Origin: Leptospira sp.
GTDB lineage: Bacteria; Spirochaetota; Leptospiria; Leptospirales; Leptospiraceae
Length of the DNA: 52,644 nucleotides
Reading direction: 5' to 3'
Assembly (NCBI GenBank): GCA_020831715.1
Contig: JAFIGA010000050.1
Coordinates: forward strand, 1-52,644
Every line of letters begins with the position of its first letter. The stretch's first letter is position 1. The notes beneath the pieces are model-generated. The model was given only the letters and a program-made list of their open reading frames with translations, was not told the DNA's origin and searched no databases. Below are positions 36,568-46,409 of the stretch, piece by piece. A program made the translations under genes and the position numbers.

Positions 36568-36876
36568 CTAGCTGATGATATCGAGATGTTTATCCAGATT
36601 CGCAATTTTAAGGATGGTCATTACGTCTTTTGAGACATTTTTCAACTTTAAAGTTCCGTTTTTCTCGGTGAGATATTTTTGTGCATTGAAAATGGCACCA
36701 ATTCCAGAACTATCTAAGTAAACTGTGTCACTGAACTCTAAAATGATATTCAAATTACCACTGTCGGCTTGTTGAATGATGGTATCTTTCATCTGAACCG
36801 CATTTTTTAAGCTTACACTTCCGGAAATCTGAATGGTGCATACACCGTTTTCGTTTTTTATTTCTGTTGAAAACAT
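36568..36876 (-). CDS. STAS-domain anti-sigma factor antagonist
   Basis: A 102-residue single STAS domain (SpoIIAA/RsbV-like). The phosphorylatable Ser lies in VYLDSSGIGAI near residue 57. In a partner switch an RsbW-type kinase phosphorylates it and a SpoIIE-type phosphatase reactivates it; both kinds of protein are encoded elsewhere in this window. It stands alone, convergent with pssA and divergent from the metallohydrolase gene. Confidence 0.92.
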   Translation of the reverse strand: MFSTEIKNENGVCTIQISGSVSLKNAVQMKDTIIQQADSGNLNIILEFSDTVYLDSSGIGAIFNAQKYLTEKNGTLKLKNVSKDVMTILKIANLDKHLDIIS

Positions 36877-36975
36877 ATCTCTTACCTAAGCTATTTTTAA
36901 ATTGGAAAGATTCAACAAAAAAATAAAAATTAGCTGGAAAAAGATACAGATATATTTTAAAACGATCACTATAGT

Positions 36976-37932
36976 ATGAAGATTAAATTTTGGGGAGTCC
37001 GAGGATCTATTGCTTCTCCTATTAAGCCTAGATCCATCCGAGGAAAAATTGAAACTATTCTGTCTCTGGCTACGCCCATGGACATCCAAAGTCCTGATTC
37101 TATTAAAAAATTCCTAGGAAATCTATCATTTTCTCATCATTCAACTTATGGTGGAAATACAACCTCAATTGAGATTCGTGATAAGGAAGATCACCTTATC
37201 ATGTTGGATTCCGGAACAGGTATTCGAGAGCTGGGGATGGAAATGATGAAATCCGAGTTTGGGAAGGGGCAAGGCAAGGCAGATTGGGTTTTTACGCATA
37301 CGCATTGGGATCATATTCAAGGATTTCCATTCTTTGTTCCATTATTCGTTCCAAACAACGAATTTACATTTTATTCTTCCATGGAAGGAATTGAGGAAAG
37401 GTTGAAATACCAACACTCGTTTTCTCATTTCCCCGTACCCTTTGAAGGTTACCTCGCCCAAAAATCGTTTCATTATGTTCCGGAAGGGGAAAAATTTGCC
37501 CTGGGAAAGCATATCCAAGCGCACTCGAAGTCAATGCGCCATCCCGGAGGTAGCTTTTCCTATCGATTCGAAGAAGATGGCAAATCTCTGATCTTCGCCT
37601 CAGATGTAGAATTCAATCTGGATGAGATGGATAATATTGAAGAATACATTGGGTATTTTGAAGGGGCGGATGTCTTGGTGTTCGACACGCAGTATACTTT
37701 CGAAGAGTCCCTTCAGAAAATCGACTGGGGTCATAGTTCCGCATCCATTGCCACAGATATTGCTCTGAAGGCGGGTGTGAAAAAGCTCGTAATGTTCCAT
37801 CACGATCCATCCTATGATGATGAGAAATTGGATGCGGTGTATCTTAGAGCTTTGAAATATAAAGAAATGTTTGACCCTATGGGTAGGTTGGATATTGTAA
37901 TGGCATACGAAGGATTGGAATTGGAAATTTAA
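36976..37932 (+). CDS. MBL-fold metallohydrolase
   Basis: A 318-residue metallo-beta-lactamase-fold protein. It starts MKIKFWGVRGSIASP and has STYGGNTTSIEI, the metal motif HTHWDH near residue 111, a His in RHPGG near 185, ASDVEFN near 213 and MFHHDP near 275. An insert of about 30 residues after residue 15 is not seen in shorter relatives. The family includes phosphodiesterase-like and RNase Z-like enzymes; the substrate cannot be told. No SD precedes the ATG. Confidence 0.85.
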   Translation: MKIKFWGVRGSIASPIKPRSIRGKIETILSLATPMDIQSPDSIKKFLGNLSFSHHSTYGGNTTSIEIRDKEDHLIMLDSGTGIRELGMEMMKSEFGKGQGKADWVFTHTHWDHIQGFPFFVPLFVPNNEFTFYSSMEGIEERLKYQHSFSHFPVPFEGYLAQKSFHYVPEGEKFALGKHIQAHSKSMRHPGGSFSYRFEEDGKSLIFASDVEFNLDEMDNIEEYIGYFEGADVLVFDTQYTFEESLQKIDWGHSSASIATDIALKAGVKKLVMFHHDPSYDDEKLDAVYLRALKYKEMFDPMGRLDIVMAYEGLELEI

Positions 37933-37962
37933 TCCTATAAAACAAAAAATCAAGAGGGAAAT

Positions 37963-39462
37963 ATGCAAAGCAAACAAGGGTTTATAATAGGTATCGATGC
38001 AGGTACAACAGGAATACGTACATACTGTTTTAATAATAAAGGAAAGCCAATCTCCTCTGCCTATTCCGAGTTTAAGCAACATTTTCCCAAGCCGGGTTGG
38101 GTGGAACATAATCCGGAGGAAATCTGGACCAAGACTTTAAAACTCATCAAAGATGCTGTGAGCCAAGGTGGTCTCTCACTCAAGGATGCTGTTGCCATTG
38201 GGATTACCAATCAACGAGAAACAACTGTTCTATGGGATAAAAATACCGGTAAGCCTGTATACAATGCGATCGTATGGCAATGCAGAAGAACTTCCGCTTT
38301 CTGCCAAGATTTGAAAAACAAGCACCTGGAGCATTTATTTAGAAAGAAGACCGGGCTTGTGGTCGATGCCTATTTCAGTGGAACCAAGATCAATTGGATA
38401 TTGGAAAATGTAAAAGGAGTAAGGGAGAAAGCCAACAAAGGTGAGATCCTCTTCGGAACCATAGACACATGGCTACTCTATAAGTTAACCGGTGGTAAAT
38501 CTCATAAAACAGATTACACAAATGCCAGTAGAACTCTAATCTATAATATCAAAGATAAAAAATGGGATGATGAACTCTGCAGTATTCTGAAAATTCCAAA
38601 ATCCCTTCTTCCTGAAGTTCAAAATTCTCGATCCTTATTCGGAACTACCAATAGTCTAAAAGGAATCCCCGATGGTATACCCATCGCTTCATTGGTGGGT
38701 GATCAACAAGGGGCATTATTTGGTCAGTTGTGCACCGAAGTGGGAGAAGCCAAGAATACATATGGGACAGGATGCTTTTTATTATTCAATACAGGTGATG
38801 AGTTCAAGCTATCCAACAGTGGTCTTATCACGACACTTGCATTAGGTGGAGAAGGACGGACAGTATACTGCTTGGAAGGATCCATCTTCATCGGTGGCGC
38901 CGTAGTTCAGTATCTTCGTGACAACTTGGAATTCTTTGAAACTTCCCCTGAGTCCGAAAAATTGGTTAAAAAACTCAAAGAAGATGATGACGATATCGTT
39001 TTTGTTCCCGCCTTTGCCGGGTTGGGTGCTCCCCACTGGGATATGAATGCGCGTGGGGCAATATTTGGTCTCACTCGAGATACTACTCCCGCTCAGATCA
39101 CTCGTGCGGCTCTAAAATCCATAGCTCTGCAATCCTATGAATTGGTAAAAGCTATGGAAAAGGATACCGGCAAAAAACTCAAGATTCTGAAAGTGGATGG
39201 GGGAGCAACTGCGAATAAATACCTCATGCAATACCAGGCAGATATTTTGAACACAAAAGTTGTGCGTCCTTCCAATGTGGATACCACGGTGTTAGGTGCG
39301 GCTTATCTTGCCGGTCTGGAAACAGGATTCTATCCATCTGTTGCCTACTTGAAATCATTAGATAAGAAACCTACAGAATTCAAGCCTGTAATGAAACAAG
39401 CCAAAAGAGAAAAAGAAGTGAAACTCTGGGATGAAGCAATCGCCAGAGTTAAAACTAAATAA
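37963..39462 (+). CDS. glpK: Glycerol kinase GlpK
   Basis: FGGY-family kinase of 499 residues that converts glycerol to glycerol 3-phosphate. GIDAGTTGIRTY opens the first ATPase domain; ITNQRETTVLWD near residue 85, the glycerol-site WQCRRT near 105, NTYGTGCFLLFNTG near 265 and DGGATANKYLMQYQADIL near 410 follow. A good SD (GAGGGAA) precedes the ATG. No glpF or glpD lies next to it; the gene stands alone between the metallohydrolase and convergent pepA. Confidence 0.96.
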   Translation: MQSKQGFIIGIDAGTTGIRTYCFNNKGKPISSAYSEFKQHFPKPGWVEHNPEEIWTKTLKLIKDAVSQGGLSLKDAVAIGITNQRETTVLWDKNTGKPVYNAIVWQCRRTSAFCQDLKNKHLEHLFRKKTGLVVDAYFSGTKINWILENVKGVREKANKGEILFGTIDTWLLYKLTGGKSHKTDYTNASRTLIYNIKDKKWDDELCSILKIPKSLLPEVQNSRSLFGTTNSLKGIPDGIPIASLVGDQQGALFGQLCTEVGEAKNTYGTGCFLLFNTGDEFKLSNSGLITTLALGGEGRTVYCLEGSIFIGGAVVQYLRDNLEFFETSPESEKLVKKLKEDDDDIVFVPAFAGLGAPHWDMNARGAIFGLTRDTTPAQITRAALKSIALQSYELVKAMEKDTGKKLKILKVDGGATANKYLMQYQADILNTKVVRPSNVDTTVLGAAYLAGLETGFYPSVAYLKSLDKKPTEFKPVMKQAKREKEVKLWDEAIARVKTK

Positions 39463-39465
39463 TTG

Positions 39466-39534
39466 GAAGGAGTTCACTTTCTCAGCCCGGTGGCTAATTA
39501 GGAAGCGCCAAAGTCTTCGAAAGCGAACTCCTTC
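39466..39534. repeat. Long inverted repeat between convergent glpK and pepA
   Basis: GAAGGAGTTCACTTTC (39466-39481) pairs with GAAAGCGAACTCCTTC (39519-39534) over 16 bp with one mismatch; the 37-base centre holds a further AGCC/GGCT hairpin. No T tract follows on either strand, so it is not a classic terminator but may stabilise or end both transcripts. The centre contains GCTAATTAGGAAGCGC, close to GCTCATTAGGAAGTGC in the repeat-rich region at 50.5 kb, so it may be a dispersed repeat element. Confidence 0.65.
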
Positions 39535-39535
39535 T

Positions 39536-41008
39536 CTATCTACTCAAAATCTCTGCTAGTTCAACAAGTAGTCTTACACCATAACCTGTGGGACCATTTG
39601 TTTGGGTTCCGGATCCTTTCTTTCTCCAGGCGGTTCCCGCGATGTCTAGGTGCGCCCAAGGGATATCTTTGTCTACGAAATGAGAAAGGAAGATTCCTGC
39701 AGATATTGTTCCTGCTCCTTTTCCGCCAGCGATATTTCGAAGATCAGCGATATCGCTTTTGAGTCCTTCGCCGTATTCATCCCAGAGAGGAAGTTCCCAA
39801 ACTCGGTCATCCGATAACTCCGATGCTTGTTTTATTTTGGCAATAAATTCCTCGTTTTTGGAGAGGACTGCAGCCGTCTCATGACCCAGTGCCATGATTG
39901 CCGCACCTGTGAGTGTAGCTAAATCTACCATGTAATCGGGTTTAATCTTGTCACAGACATAGGATAAAACATCACCCAATACCAATCTACCCTCAGCATC
40001 GGTGTTTTGTACTTCTACAGTTAAACCATTGTAAGCCGTGTACACATCGCCCGGTTTGTAGGCTCTTCCGTCTGGCATATTTTCTGCTGTACCAATTGCC
40101 GCTACCACTCGAATCTTAGTCTTGAGGCTCGCAATTGCCGCTATGGCATGGATGGTAGCTGATGCTCCACACATATCGTACTTCATTTCATGCATCTCAG
40201 CGGATGGCTTTAGAGAGATTCCTCCTGTATCGAAGGTAAGACCTTTTCCTACAATGGCAAAAGTCTTCTTGGCTCCCGGAGGATTGTAATCCAAGATTAT
40301 CATCTTCCCTGCGTTATCTGTTCCGCGACTTACTGCAAGTATTCCGTTCATACCCATTTTTTTAAGTTGTGGTTCATTGAATACAGTGATTTTCAATTTA
40401 TGATCCTTTGCTATTTCTCTGGATCTTTCTTCGAATTCCTGTGGTCGAAAGTAATTGGAGGGAAGGTGGGCAATGTATCTTGCACCATTGACTTGCTTGG
40501 AAACAGCTTGTGCCTTCTTGATCCCTGAAAGTATTTTCTTGTCTATGGAAATCTCTTCGGTTTGGAAACTTACAGAACCCGGCTTTTTCTTTTCTTGGTC
40601 CTTGGTTGCGAGTACACGAATATCAAAATATCCTAAATCAATGGAATTAACAATCTGGTAGACCAATCTTTCGCAGTCATAGTGGCTTGTAATCTCTTGT
40701 CTTAAGAATATTTCATACCCTACACCTTCGAGTTTTCTGAGGTTTTTTCCCAATTCGATGAACATACCGGCAAGATTGCGAAGGGGGAGATTTTCCGGTT
40801 TTCCTAAACCCAAGAAAATAGTTTTGGATGTTTCATCCACGAATTTTTGTTTGGATTCGCCACGGAACTTTCCGGACTTCCACTGATCTTGGAAACCTGC
40901 AAGTAGGGGATTGTCTTTTTCATCTGCAAGGATGAAATGTATTTTGTAAGTTAAGGGAGATTTATTTTCTCCGAGTGTATACTTGATTGGAGATGATTCT
41001 ATTTTCAT
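39536..41008 (-). CDS. pepA: Cytosol (leucyl) aminopeptidase, M17
   Basis: A 490-residue M17 aminopeptidase that removes N-terminal residues from peptides. The two-metal site is complete: [15 protein letters not shown] near residue 257, MKYDMCGAS near 276 and NTDAEGRL near 335, plus catalytic Lys and Arg in these blocks. The N-terminal 160 residues are the usual variable domain. It overlaps the end of the bcp gene by 4 bases (ATGA). Confidence 0.94.
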   Translation of the reverse strand: MKIESSPIKYTLGENKSPLTYKIHFILADEKDNPLLAGFQDQWKSGKFRGESKQKFVDETSKTIFLGLGKPENLPLRNLAGMFIELGKNLRKLEGVGYEIFLRQEITSHYDCERLVYQIVNSIDLGYFDIRVLATKDQEKKKPGSVSFQTEEISIDKKILSGIKKAQAVSKQVNGARYIAHLPSNYFRPQEFEERSREIAKDHKLKITVFNEPQLKKMGMNGILAVSRGTDNAGKMIILDYNPPGAKKTFAIVGKGLTFDTGGISLKPSAEMHEMKYDMCGASATIHAIAAIASLKTKIRVVAAIGTAENMPDGRAYKPGDVYTAYNGLTVEVQNTDAEGRLVLGDVLSYVCDKIKPDYMVDLATLTGAAIMALGHETAAVLSKNEEFIAKIKQASELSDDRVWELPLWDEYGEGLKSDIADLRNIAGGKGAGTISAGIFLSHFVDKDIPWAHLDIAGTAWRKKGSGTQTNGPTGYGVRLLVELAEILSR

Positions 41009-41484
41009 TCTTTTCCTAAATTTTTAATATCTTCCATGATTGCGTCCACATGGCCGGCAACTTTTACTTTTTCATAAACCTTAAGAACCTTCAATGATGC
41101 GTCAAGAAGAAAAGTTGTTCTTACAATACCCATATGCTTTTTCCCCATGAATTGTTTCTCTTGCCAGACTCCGTAAGACTCACAGATCTCACCCGTTTCA
41201 TCCGATATGAGAGGAAAATTTAAACTTTGTTTTTCGGTAAATTTTTGATGGGATTTTGTATCATCCTTTGATATTCCAACGACACCAAATCCAAGTTTCG
41301 TCAGTCTTGCTAAATTATCTCGAAAATCACATGCCTCTGTAGTGCAACCGGGAGTGGAATCCCTTGGGTAAAAGTAGAGAACCAAGCCTTTCTTGCCCAT
41401 TAGGTCTGAAAGTTTTGTCTTCTCTCCGTTTGTATTTTTTGCATTGAAAGTAGGTGCTTTTTTCCCAACTTCAGGATAACTCAT
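41005..41484 (-). CDS. bcp: Thioredoxin-dependent peroxiredoxin Bcp
   Basis: A 159-residue peroxiredoxin of the Bcp/PrxQ type. The peroxidatic cysteine is in [12 protein letters not shown] near residue 45, with a second Cys five positions later, the typical PrxQ resolving cysteine. It detoxifies hydroperoxides. It is translationally coupled to pepA. The promoter should lie in the 97-base gap shared with the divergent gene at 41582. Confidence 0.93.
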   Translation of the reverse strand: MSYPEVGKKAPTFNAKNTNGEKTKLSDLMGKKGLVLYFYPRDSTPGCTTEACDFRDNLARLTKLGFGVVGISKDDTKSHQKFTEKQSLNFPLISDETGEICESYGVWQEKQFMGKKHMGIVRTTFLLDASLKVLKVYEKVKVAGHVDAIMEDIKNLGKE

Positions 41485-41581
41485 AAATATCTCCTCAAAT
41501 GAATAATTCTATACATTTTAGACATAATTTTTCTTGAAAATTCCTTTTGAAAAGCTCAAAATTATCCGAGTCTAATACTAT

Positions 41582-42013
41582 ATGGACTCTAAAACAAGAT
41601 CCCAATTGATTCGTGAAGGCAATGCGGCATTCAACGATAGAGACATCCGAAAAGCGAGAGAGTTGTTCTTGAAAACCGATTATAAAGATGGATTGGTTCG
41701 ATTGGGAGATTACTTTATGTATGATCGCAATCTGCCTATGTTAGCATTCGGATACTATAAAAAAGCCGGAATGCAATCCAAAGTGGATGAGATATTTCAA
41801 AGGATGATTTTCGCCCTATCTACTTGGATCGGAAGAGACAAATTCAAAAGTCCGAGTCCCCAAAAACCGGCAAACAACTCTGAGATTCAATTAGAGGATG
41901 AAAAAGGACAAAATCAAATAAATGGAAAAAGTTTAAATCCTGATGATTTTAGAGTTCACCCTATACTTAAAGCCAAGGCTCTCGAAATTCTAGCCAACCA
42001 ATCCGGTAGGTAG
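41582..42013 (+). CDS. Small TPR-like protein, unknown function
   Basis: A 143-residue protein. Residues 1-75 look like two TPR-like helical hairpins (AFNDRDIRKARELF, MLAFGYYKKAGM); the rest is polar and probably disordered before a short helix. No signal peptide. It ends 5 bases before the helicase start, and the two are probably translated together, so it may assist that protein. I recognise no named family. Confidence 0.7.
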   Translation: MDSKTRSQLIREGNAAFNDRDIRKARELFLKTDYKDGLVRLGDYFMYDRNLPMLAFGYYKKAGMQSKVDEIFQRMIFALSTWIGRDKFKSPSPQKPANNSEIQLEDEKGQNQINGKSLNPDDFRVHPILKAKALEILANQSGR

Positions 42014-42018
42014 AGTGA

Positions 42019-44604
42019 TTGGATTTCACTTCGAATTTTCTCCAAGCTGAATTTATCTATCCTTGGAGAATTTACCAAGAAAGAATTTTAAAAAAATTAG
42101 ACCTCTACCTCGATGATAGAAAAGTACATATCATTGCTCCTCCCGGATCCGGGAAAACTGTACTTGGTTTAGAAATCATTCGAAGGCTGGGTAAAAAAAC
42201 ACTCGTCCTATCACCTACTATTGCTATACGAAATCAGTGGATCAATAGATGGTTGGAAGATTTTCATCCACCTCAAAACCTTTCGCAAAATCTTTTTTCC
42301 ACCGACATTCGAGAAGAGTCTTTTTTATATTCATCCACATACCAATCTATCTATTCAGCATTTAAAAGAGATAATGCAATTCCTAAATGCGAAGTTTTGG
42401 TTGTGGACGAAGCGCACCATCTAAGACGGGAGTGGTGGAAGGCATTGGAAGCTTTGGTAAAAGATTCACAACCTATAATTGTCGCACTCACTGCTACGCC
42501 TCCTTGGGATGTGGAAGAATCGGAATTGCGAAATTATTTGGAGCTATGTGGTGGGGTAGATGAAGAAATTTCCGTTCCTGAGTTAGTCGCATCAGGGGAT
42601 CTCTGTCCACATCAGGATTATCTTCATATGAGTGTTCCTGATGATTCCTTGACTCAAGAAATAAGAAATTTCCAGAATATTTCTATCGAAACCATGGAAT
42701 CAATTCCACGTATTGATTGGATTGGAAAATTTTTGGAAATCCATCCTTATTTTGTCCGGACAGAATCCAGTTGGGATGATATTTATAAAAATACCAATAT
42801 ATTCTTGAGCATGGTTATCCTGTGGAAAGCAACGGGTCGTGTGTTGCCTCAATCTATTATAGAGGTATTGGAATCCGAAAAAATCTTTCATCTTCCGGAA
42901 TGGGACAATGATTATGCGACTGAGTTCGTTCAGTCTGTAATTTTTGCAGAGAAGGATTATCCCGATTTCGGTGAAGAAATCAAAGAATTTAGGAAAGAAC
43001 TTAGGGGCAAGACTTTACTTCATGGTAAAAGAGTCGATTTCAAGGGAAAAAATACCGCTCATAGATTTCTCACAGAAGGCTCTTCCAAAATCTCCGGAAT
43101 ACGTGAAATACTGGAACACGAAGAAGGTTCCCTAAAAGAAAATTTGCGAATATTGATACTAACGGATTTTATTCGAAAAGAAGAATTGCAGGTGAATAAG
43201 CAATCTTCATTATTGGGCACTGTTCCCATATATAAATCCATCTTCCCACGCTGGGGAGAAAATTTGCGATTCTGTCATATAAGTGGTTCTTTGATTATCG
43301 TTCCCGGGTCATTGAGAAGTAAAATCTTGGAAAAAGACTCCAATGCTAAATTCAAAGAGTTGAATGAATTGCCCGGAGCCATGGAATGGATAGCACCGTC
43401 TCAAGTCGCACTTCCTATTTTAACAGAATTCTTGGGAGATGGAACCATACAAGGTATTGTGGGAACCATGTCTCTATTGGGTGAGGGATGGGATGCACCT
43501 TCGATCAATAGTTTAATTTTAGCTACCTCTGTTGGTAGTTATATGCTATCCAATCAATCCAGAGGGCGAGCGATTCGAATAGATAAAAAAGAACCTTTTA
43601 AGACAGCGAATATTTGGCATTTGGTCTTAATGGAACCGAGTGCATGGGAAGGGGATTTTGAGTTTACAGAAATGGAAAGAAGGTTTCGAGCATTTGCCGG
43701 ACCAAGTTTTTATGAGCCCATTTCTATTGAAACAGGTATTGCAAGGATGGGCATTCAGTCTCCCAATTCCTTAGCATCCATGCAGGAATTGAATCTTAAC
43801 ACTTTCGTTCATGCAGATGATAGACAGAGACTGCGAAAAGAGTGGGAGATTGGGATTTCCTCCGGAGAGAGTTTCGCCGAAAGATTGGAAGTGAAGGGAT
43901 GGGAAGATCCATTTCAGGGAGAAACTACCAAAGGAAAAAGTTATTCTATATTTGGATTGTGGAACTTAGCAGAAGCAATGGTTTTATACTTGGGATATTT
44001 TTTCCAAGGGATGTTTCGAGATTTTCTATGGTCACTTTTCGGGAATGCGGAATATGCAATGAATTTAAGTTATATTATTTTTATTCCGGCGATAATGCTT
44101 CTTCCCAAATGGTTTCGTTCGCTAAGAGATATTATTGTTTTATTATTTTGGAAAAATACAAGAAAGAAGCTTGCAAACGTTGTTTTTAATAGTTTGGTGC
44201 AGATAAATTTGATCTCCAAAGACTCTGATCTTACCTTGGACTTTCAAGTAAATGCAGATGATACTTTGGATTATGTTGCTAAATTTGGTCTTCTGAGAGA
44301 AAGAGAATATTTTATACGATCCCTGGAAGATCTGCTTAAGGTTCCTGTAAATCCAAGATATCTGATTCGAACATCACCGGGCAGCATACGGTTTTTTGGA
44401 GTGAGGTATTTTAACGTACCGGAAGTATTTGGAAGAAATAAAGACACAGCTGAAATATTTCATCGAAATTGGACTGCATTATTGGGTTCTTCCGAGTTGA
44501 TATACACCCGAACTCCTGCAGGCAGAGAGTCCATATTTCGTTCGCGTATTAAATCGATATTTCGAAAAGATATCGATTTAAGAAGGGGCGGTGTCTGGGC
44601 ATAG
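42019..44604 (+). CDS. SF2 DEAH-box helicase with C-terminal membrane segments
   Basis: An 861-residue protein. The helicase part has Walker A APPGSGKT near residue 40, DEAHHLR near 130, ALTATPP near 155, GTMSLLGEGWDAP near 482 and QSRGRAIRI near 512. After it, residues 645-725 hold two or three strongly hydrophobic segments (MVLYLGYFFQGMF, LSYIIFIPAIMLLP, IIVLLFW), then a soluble tail of about 135 residues. A membrane-tethered SF2 helicase is unusual. The start is TTG, coupled to the TPR-like gene. Function unknown; nothing next to it marks a defence island. Confidence 0.8.
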   Translation: MDFTSNFLQAEFIYPWRIYQERILKKLDLYLDDRKVHIIAPPGSGKTVLGLEIIRRLGKKTLVLSPTIAIRNQWINRWLEDFHPPQNLSQNLFSTDIREESFLYSSTYQSIYSAFKRDNAIPKCEVLVVDEAHHLRREWWKALEALVKDSQPIIVALTATPPWDVEESELRNYLELCGGVDEEISVPELVASGDLCPHQDYLHMSVPDDSLTQEIRNFQNISIETMESIPRIDWIGKFLEIHPYFVRTESSWDDIYKNTNIFLSMVILWKATGRVLPQSIIEVLESEKIFHLPEWDNDYATEFVQSVIFAEKDYPDFGEEIKEFRKELRGKTLLHGKRVDFKGKNTAHRFLTEGSSKISGIREILEHEEGSLKENLRILILTDFIRKEELQVNKQSSLLGTVPIYKSIFPRWGENLRFCHISGSLIIVPGSLRSKILEKDSNAKFKELNELPGAMEWIAPSQVALPILTEFLGDGTIQGIVGTMSLLGEGWDAPSINSLILATSVGSYMLSNQSRGRAIRIDKKEPFKTANIWHLVLMEPSAWEGDFEFTEMERRFRAFAGPSFYEPISIETGIARMGIQSPNSLASMQELNLNTFVHADDRQRLRKEWEIGISSGESFAERLEVKGWEDPFQGETTKGKSYSIFGLWNLAEAMVLYLGYFFQGMFRDFLWSLFGNAEYAMNLSYIIFIPAIMLLPKWFRSLRDIIVLLFWKNTRKKLANVVFNSLVQINLISKDSDLTLDFQVNADDTLDYVAKFGLLREREYFIRSLEDLLKVPVNPRYLIRTSPGSIRFFGVRYFNVPEVFGRNKDTAEIFHRNWTALLGSSELIYTRTPAGRESIFRSRIKSIFRKDIDLRRGGVWA

Positions 44605-44623
44605 CCCGGGTATTTGCAGGATA

Positions 44624-44651
44624 TAAAAAAAACCGCTTCCGAAGAAGCGGT
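44624..44651 (-). terminator. Terminator of glnA (minus strand)
   Basis: Read on the minus strand, ACCGCTTC-TTCG-GAAGCGGT (44651 to 44632) is an 8-bp stem with a UUCG tetraloop closed by C-G, followed by a run of T (44631-44625). It is a strong intrinsic terminator 50 bases after glnA. A second stem (44677-44701) lies right behind the glnA stop codon. Confidence 0.85.
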
Positions 44652-44703
44652 CTTATACATCATTTTAATTTTCATTCCTAAGCAGATGTGGTCTGCTTGG
44701 GAA

Positions 44704-46143
44704 TTAGCAAGAATAGGTAGAGATGAACTCAAATGGGTGAGGTCTTCCTTCCCATGGCCAGATCTCTGTCTCAAACTTATAATCCTTGTAAGTCTGAATG
44801 AAGTCTTCCGTGAATACATCACCTGCTTTCAAGAAAGCTCTATCAGCAAGCATTTCTTCCACAGCTTCTCTTAGAGTGTGTGGCATCTGACGAATTCCTT
44901 TTTCACGAATTTCATTGAGTGACAATTCGAAAAGGTCTTCTTCACGAGGAGGTCCAGGATCAATCTTGTTCTGGATTCCATCTATACCAGCCATTAGCAT
45001 CGCAGAGAATGCAAGATAAGGATTCGCAGTTGAGTCAGGGAATCGGAATTCAACTCGTTTAGCCTTTTCTCCTCTAACAAATGGAATACGACAAGAAGCA
45101 GATCTGTTCTGTGCCGAATAAGCTAGAATGGAAGGTGCCTCAAATCCGGGAATCAATCTTTTGTAAGAGTTGGTAGATGCATTGGTATAAGCCGCAACAG
45201 CTTTAGCATGTTTAAGAACTCCACCGATATAATTCATAGCCATATCGGAAAGACCTTCGTAAGCATTACCGGCGAACATATTCTTTCCATCTTTCCAGAT
45301 TGAATGGTGCGTGTGCATACCATTACCATTGTCTCCGTAGAGTGGTTTCGGCATGAAGGTTGCTGTTTTTCCATGTCTGTGAGCTACCATTTTGACAACA
45401 TACTTTAACTTCTGCACATTGTCAGCGGCTCCGATTAAAGTGCTAAACTTAACTCCGATCTCTCCTTGTCCTTGAGCAACTTCATGGTGAACAACAAATG
45501 TTTCCATACCAATGGATTCTAGAGTCTTTACAATCTCTGCACGGATATCAACTTGTGAATCAACAGGTGCAACAGGGAAGTATCCACCCTTAGTTCCGGG
45601 ACGGTGTCCGGAGTTGAAGTTGATTTTAGTTGCACTGTTTCCCGGGATCTCTTCGTGAGTATTCCAAATTCCCTCTACAGAATCAATTTCATAGTACTGA
45701 CAATTGATTTCGTCACGAACTTTCAAACTGTCGAAGATGAAAAATTCATTTTCCGGTCCGATGTAAACAGTATCTCCCAAACCTGTGGACTCCATAAAAG
45801 CTAGAGCTTTTTTCGCAATACTTCTAGGACATTTGTGGTATGCTTGATTCGCATAGATATCGTAAACATCGCAGAAAATCACAAGAGTTTTATCTGCTGT
45901 GAATGGGTCGAGGAATGAGGATGTGTAATCCGGAATCAGCTGCATATCTGATTTGTTGATTGGTTGCCAAGAGGGAATCGAACTTCCATCGAAAGGAAGA
46001 CCTTGGAAGGATTCCTCATCTATGGATTTTACGTGGTAAGATACATGGTGCCAAGCTCCCTTGATATCGGTGAAGCGGAAATCATAGAACAACACCCCTT
46101 CTTTTTTCGCGAAGTCAATAGCTTCTTTAGGTGATTTAAACAT
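44704..46143 (-). CDS. glnA: Glutamine synthetase type I, GlnA
   Basis: A 479-residue GSI that makes glutamine from glutamate, ammonia and [12 protein letters not shown] near residue 50, the metal and ATP sites in [33 protein letters not shown] and the glutamate-binding region CRIPF...RVEFRFPD are present. The position that matches the adenylylated Tyr of the E. coli enzyme (NLYDLP) reads EDLFELS, with Phe at about 405, so control by adenylylation is unlikely. The SD AAAGGAG precedes the ATG, and an exact sigma-54 promoter match lies upstream. Confidence 0.96.
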   Translation of the reverse strand: MFKSPKEAIDFAKKEGVLFYDFRFTDIKGAWHHVSYHVKSIDEESFQGLPFDGSSIPSWQPINKSDMQLIPDYTSSFLDPFTADKTLVIFCDVYDIYANQAYHKCPRSIAKKALAFMESTGLGDTVYIGPENEFFIFDSLKVRDEINCQYYEIDSVEGIWNTHEEIPGNSATKINFNSGHRPGTKGGYFPVAPVDSQVDIRAEIVKTLESIGMETFVVHHEVAQGQGEIGVKFSTLIGAADNVQKLKYVVKMVAHRHGKTATFMPKPLYGDNGNGMHTHHSIWKDGKNMFAGNAYEGLSDMAMNYIGGVLKHAKAVAAYTNASTNSYKRLIPGFEAPSILAYSAQNRSASCRIPFVRGEKAKRVEFRFPDSTANPYLAFSAMLMAGIDGIQNKIDPGPPREEDLFELSLNEIREKGIRQMPHTLREAVEEMLADRAFLKAGDVFTEDFIQTYKDYKFETEIWPWEGRPHPFEFISTYSC

Positions 46144-46179
46144 ATATTCTCCTTTATAATCTTCCTACTTTCCTATATA

Positions 46180-46195
46180 AGCAAAATCTATGCCA
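46180..46195 (-). promoter_or_regulatory. Sigma-54 promoter of glnA
   Basis: On the minus strand TGGCATAGATTTTGCT fits the sigma-54 consensus TGGCAYR-N4-TTGCW at every defined base. Transcription would start near 46170, giving a leader of about 27 bases with a good SD. An enhancer-binding activator is expected upstream in the AT-rich 46.2-46.35 kb stretch; I could not identify its site. Sigma-54 control of nitrogen genes is known in Leptospira. Confidence 0.8.
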
Positions 46196-46409
46196 GACAA
46201 AAAGTCTTTTTATAAGCCATTTTGACGAGTTTTTTAGCACTCCTTTTTATTTGACGTATTTTATTGGTACAAAATGATTAAATAATAAGCAATATGTTTA
46301 AATTGAATTCAAATGTTCATTGTTATAAAAAATATTTCAATTTGTCGAAAAATCTTTTTATTTGCTAGAATTAAAAATCCTATCTCCGTTAATAAATATA
46401 AGACATCCT

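Noticed and set aside
37600..38109. 169-codon minus-strand frame across the metallohydrolase/glpK junction
   Set aside because: Both genes it opposes are certain; the frame has no recognisable domain or ribosome-binding site.
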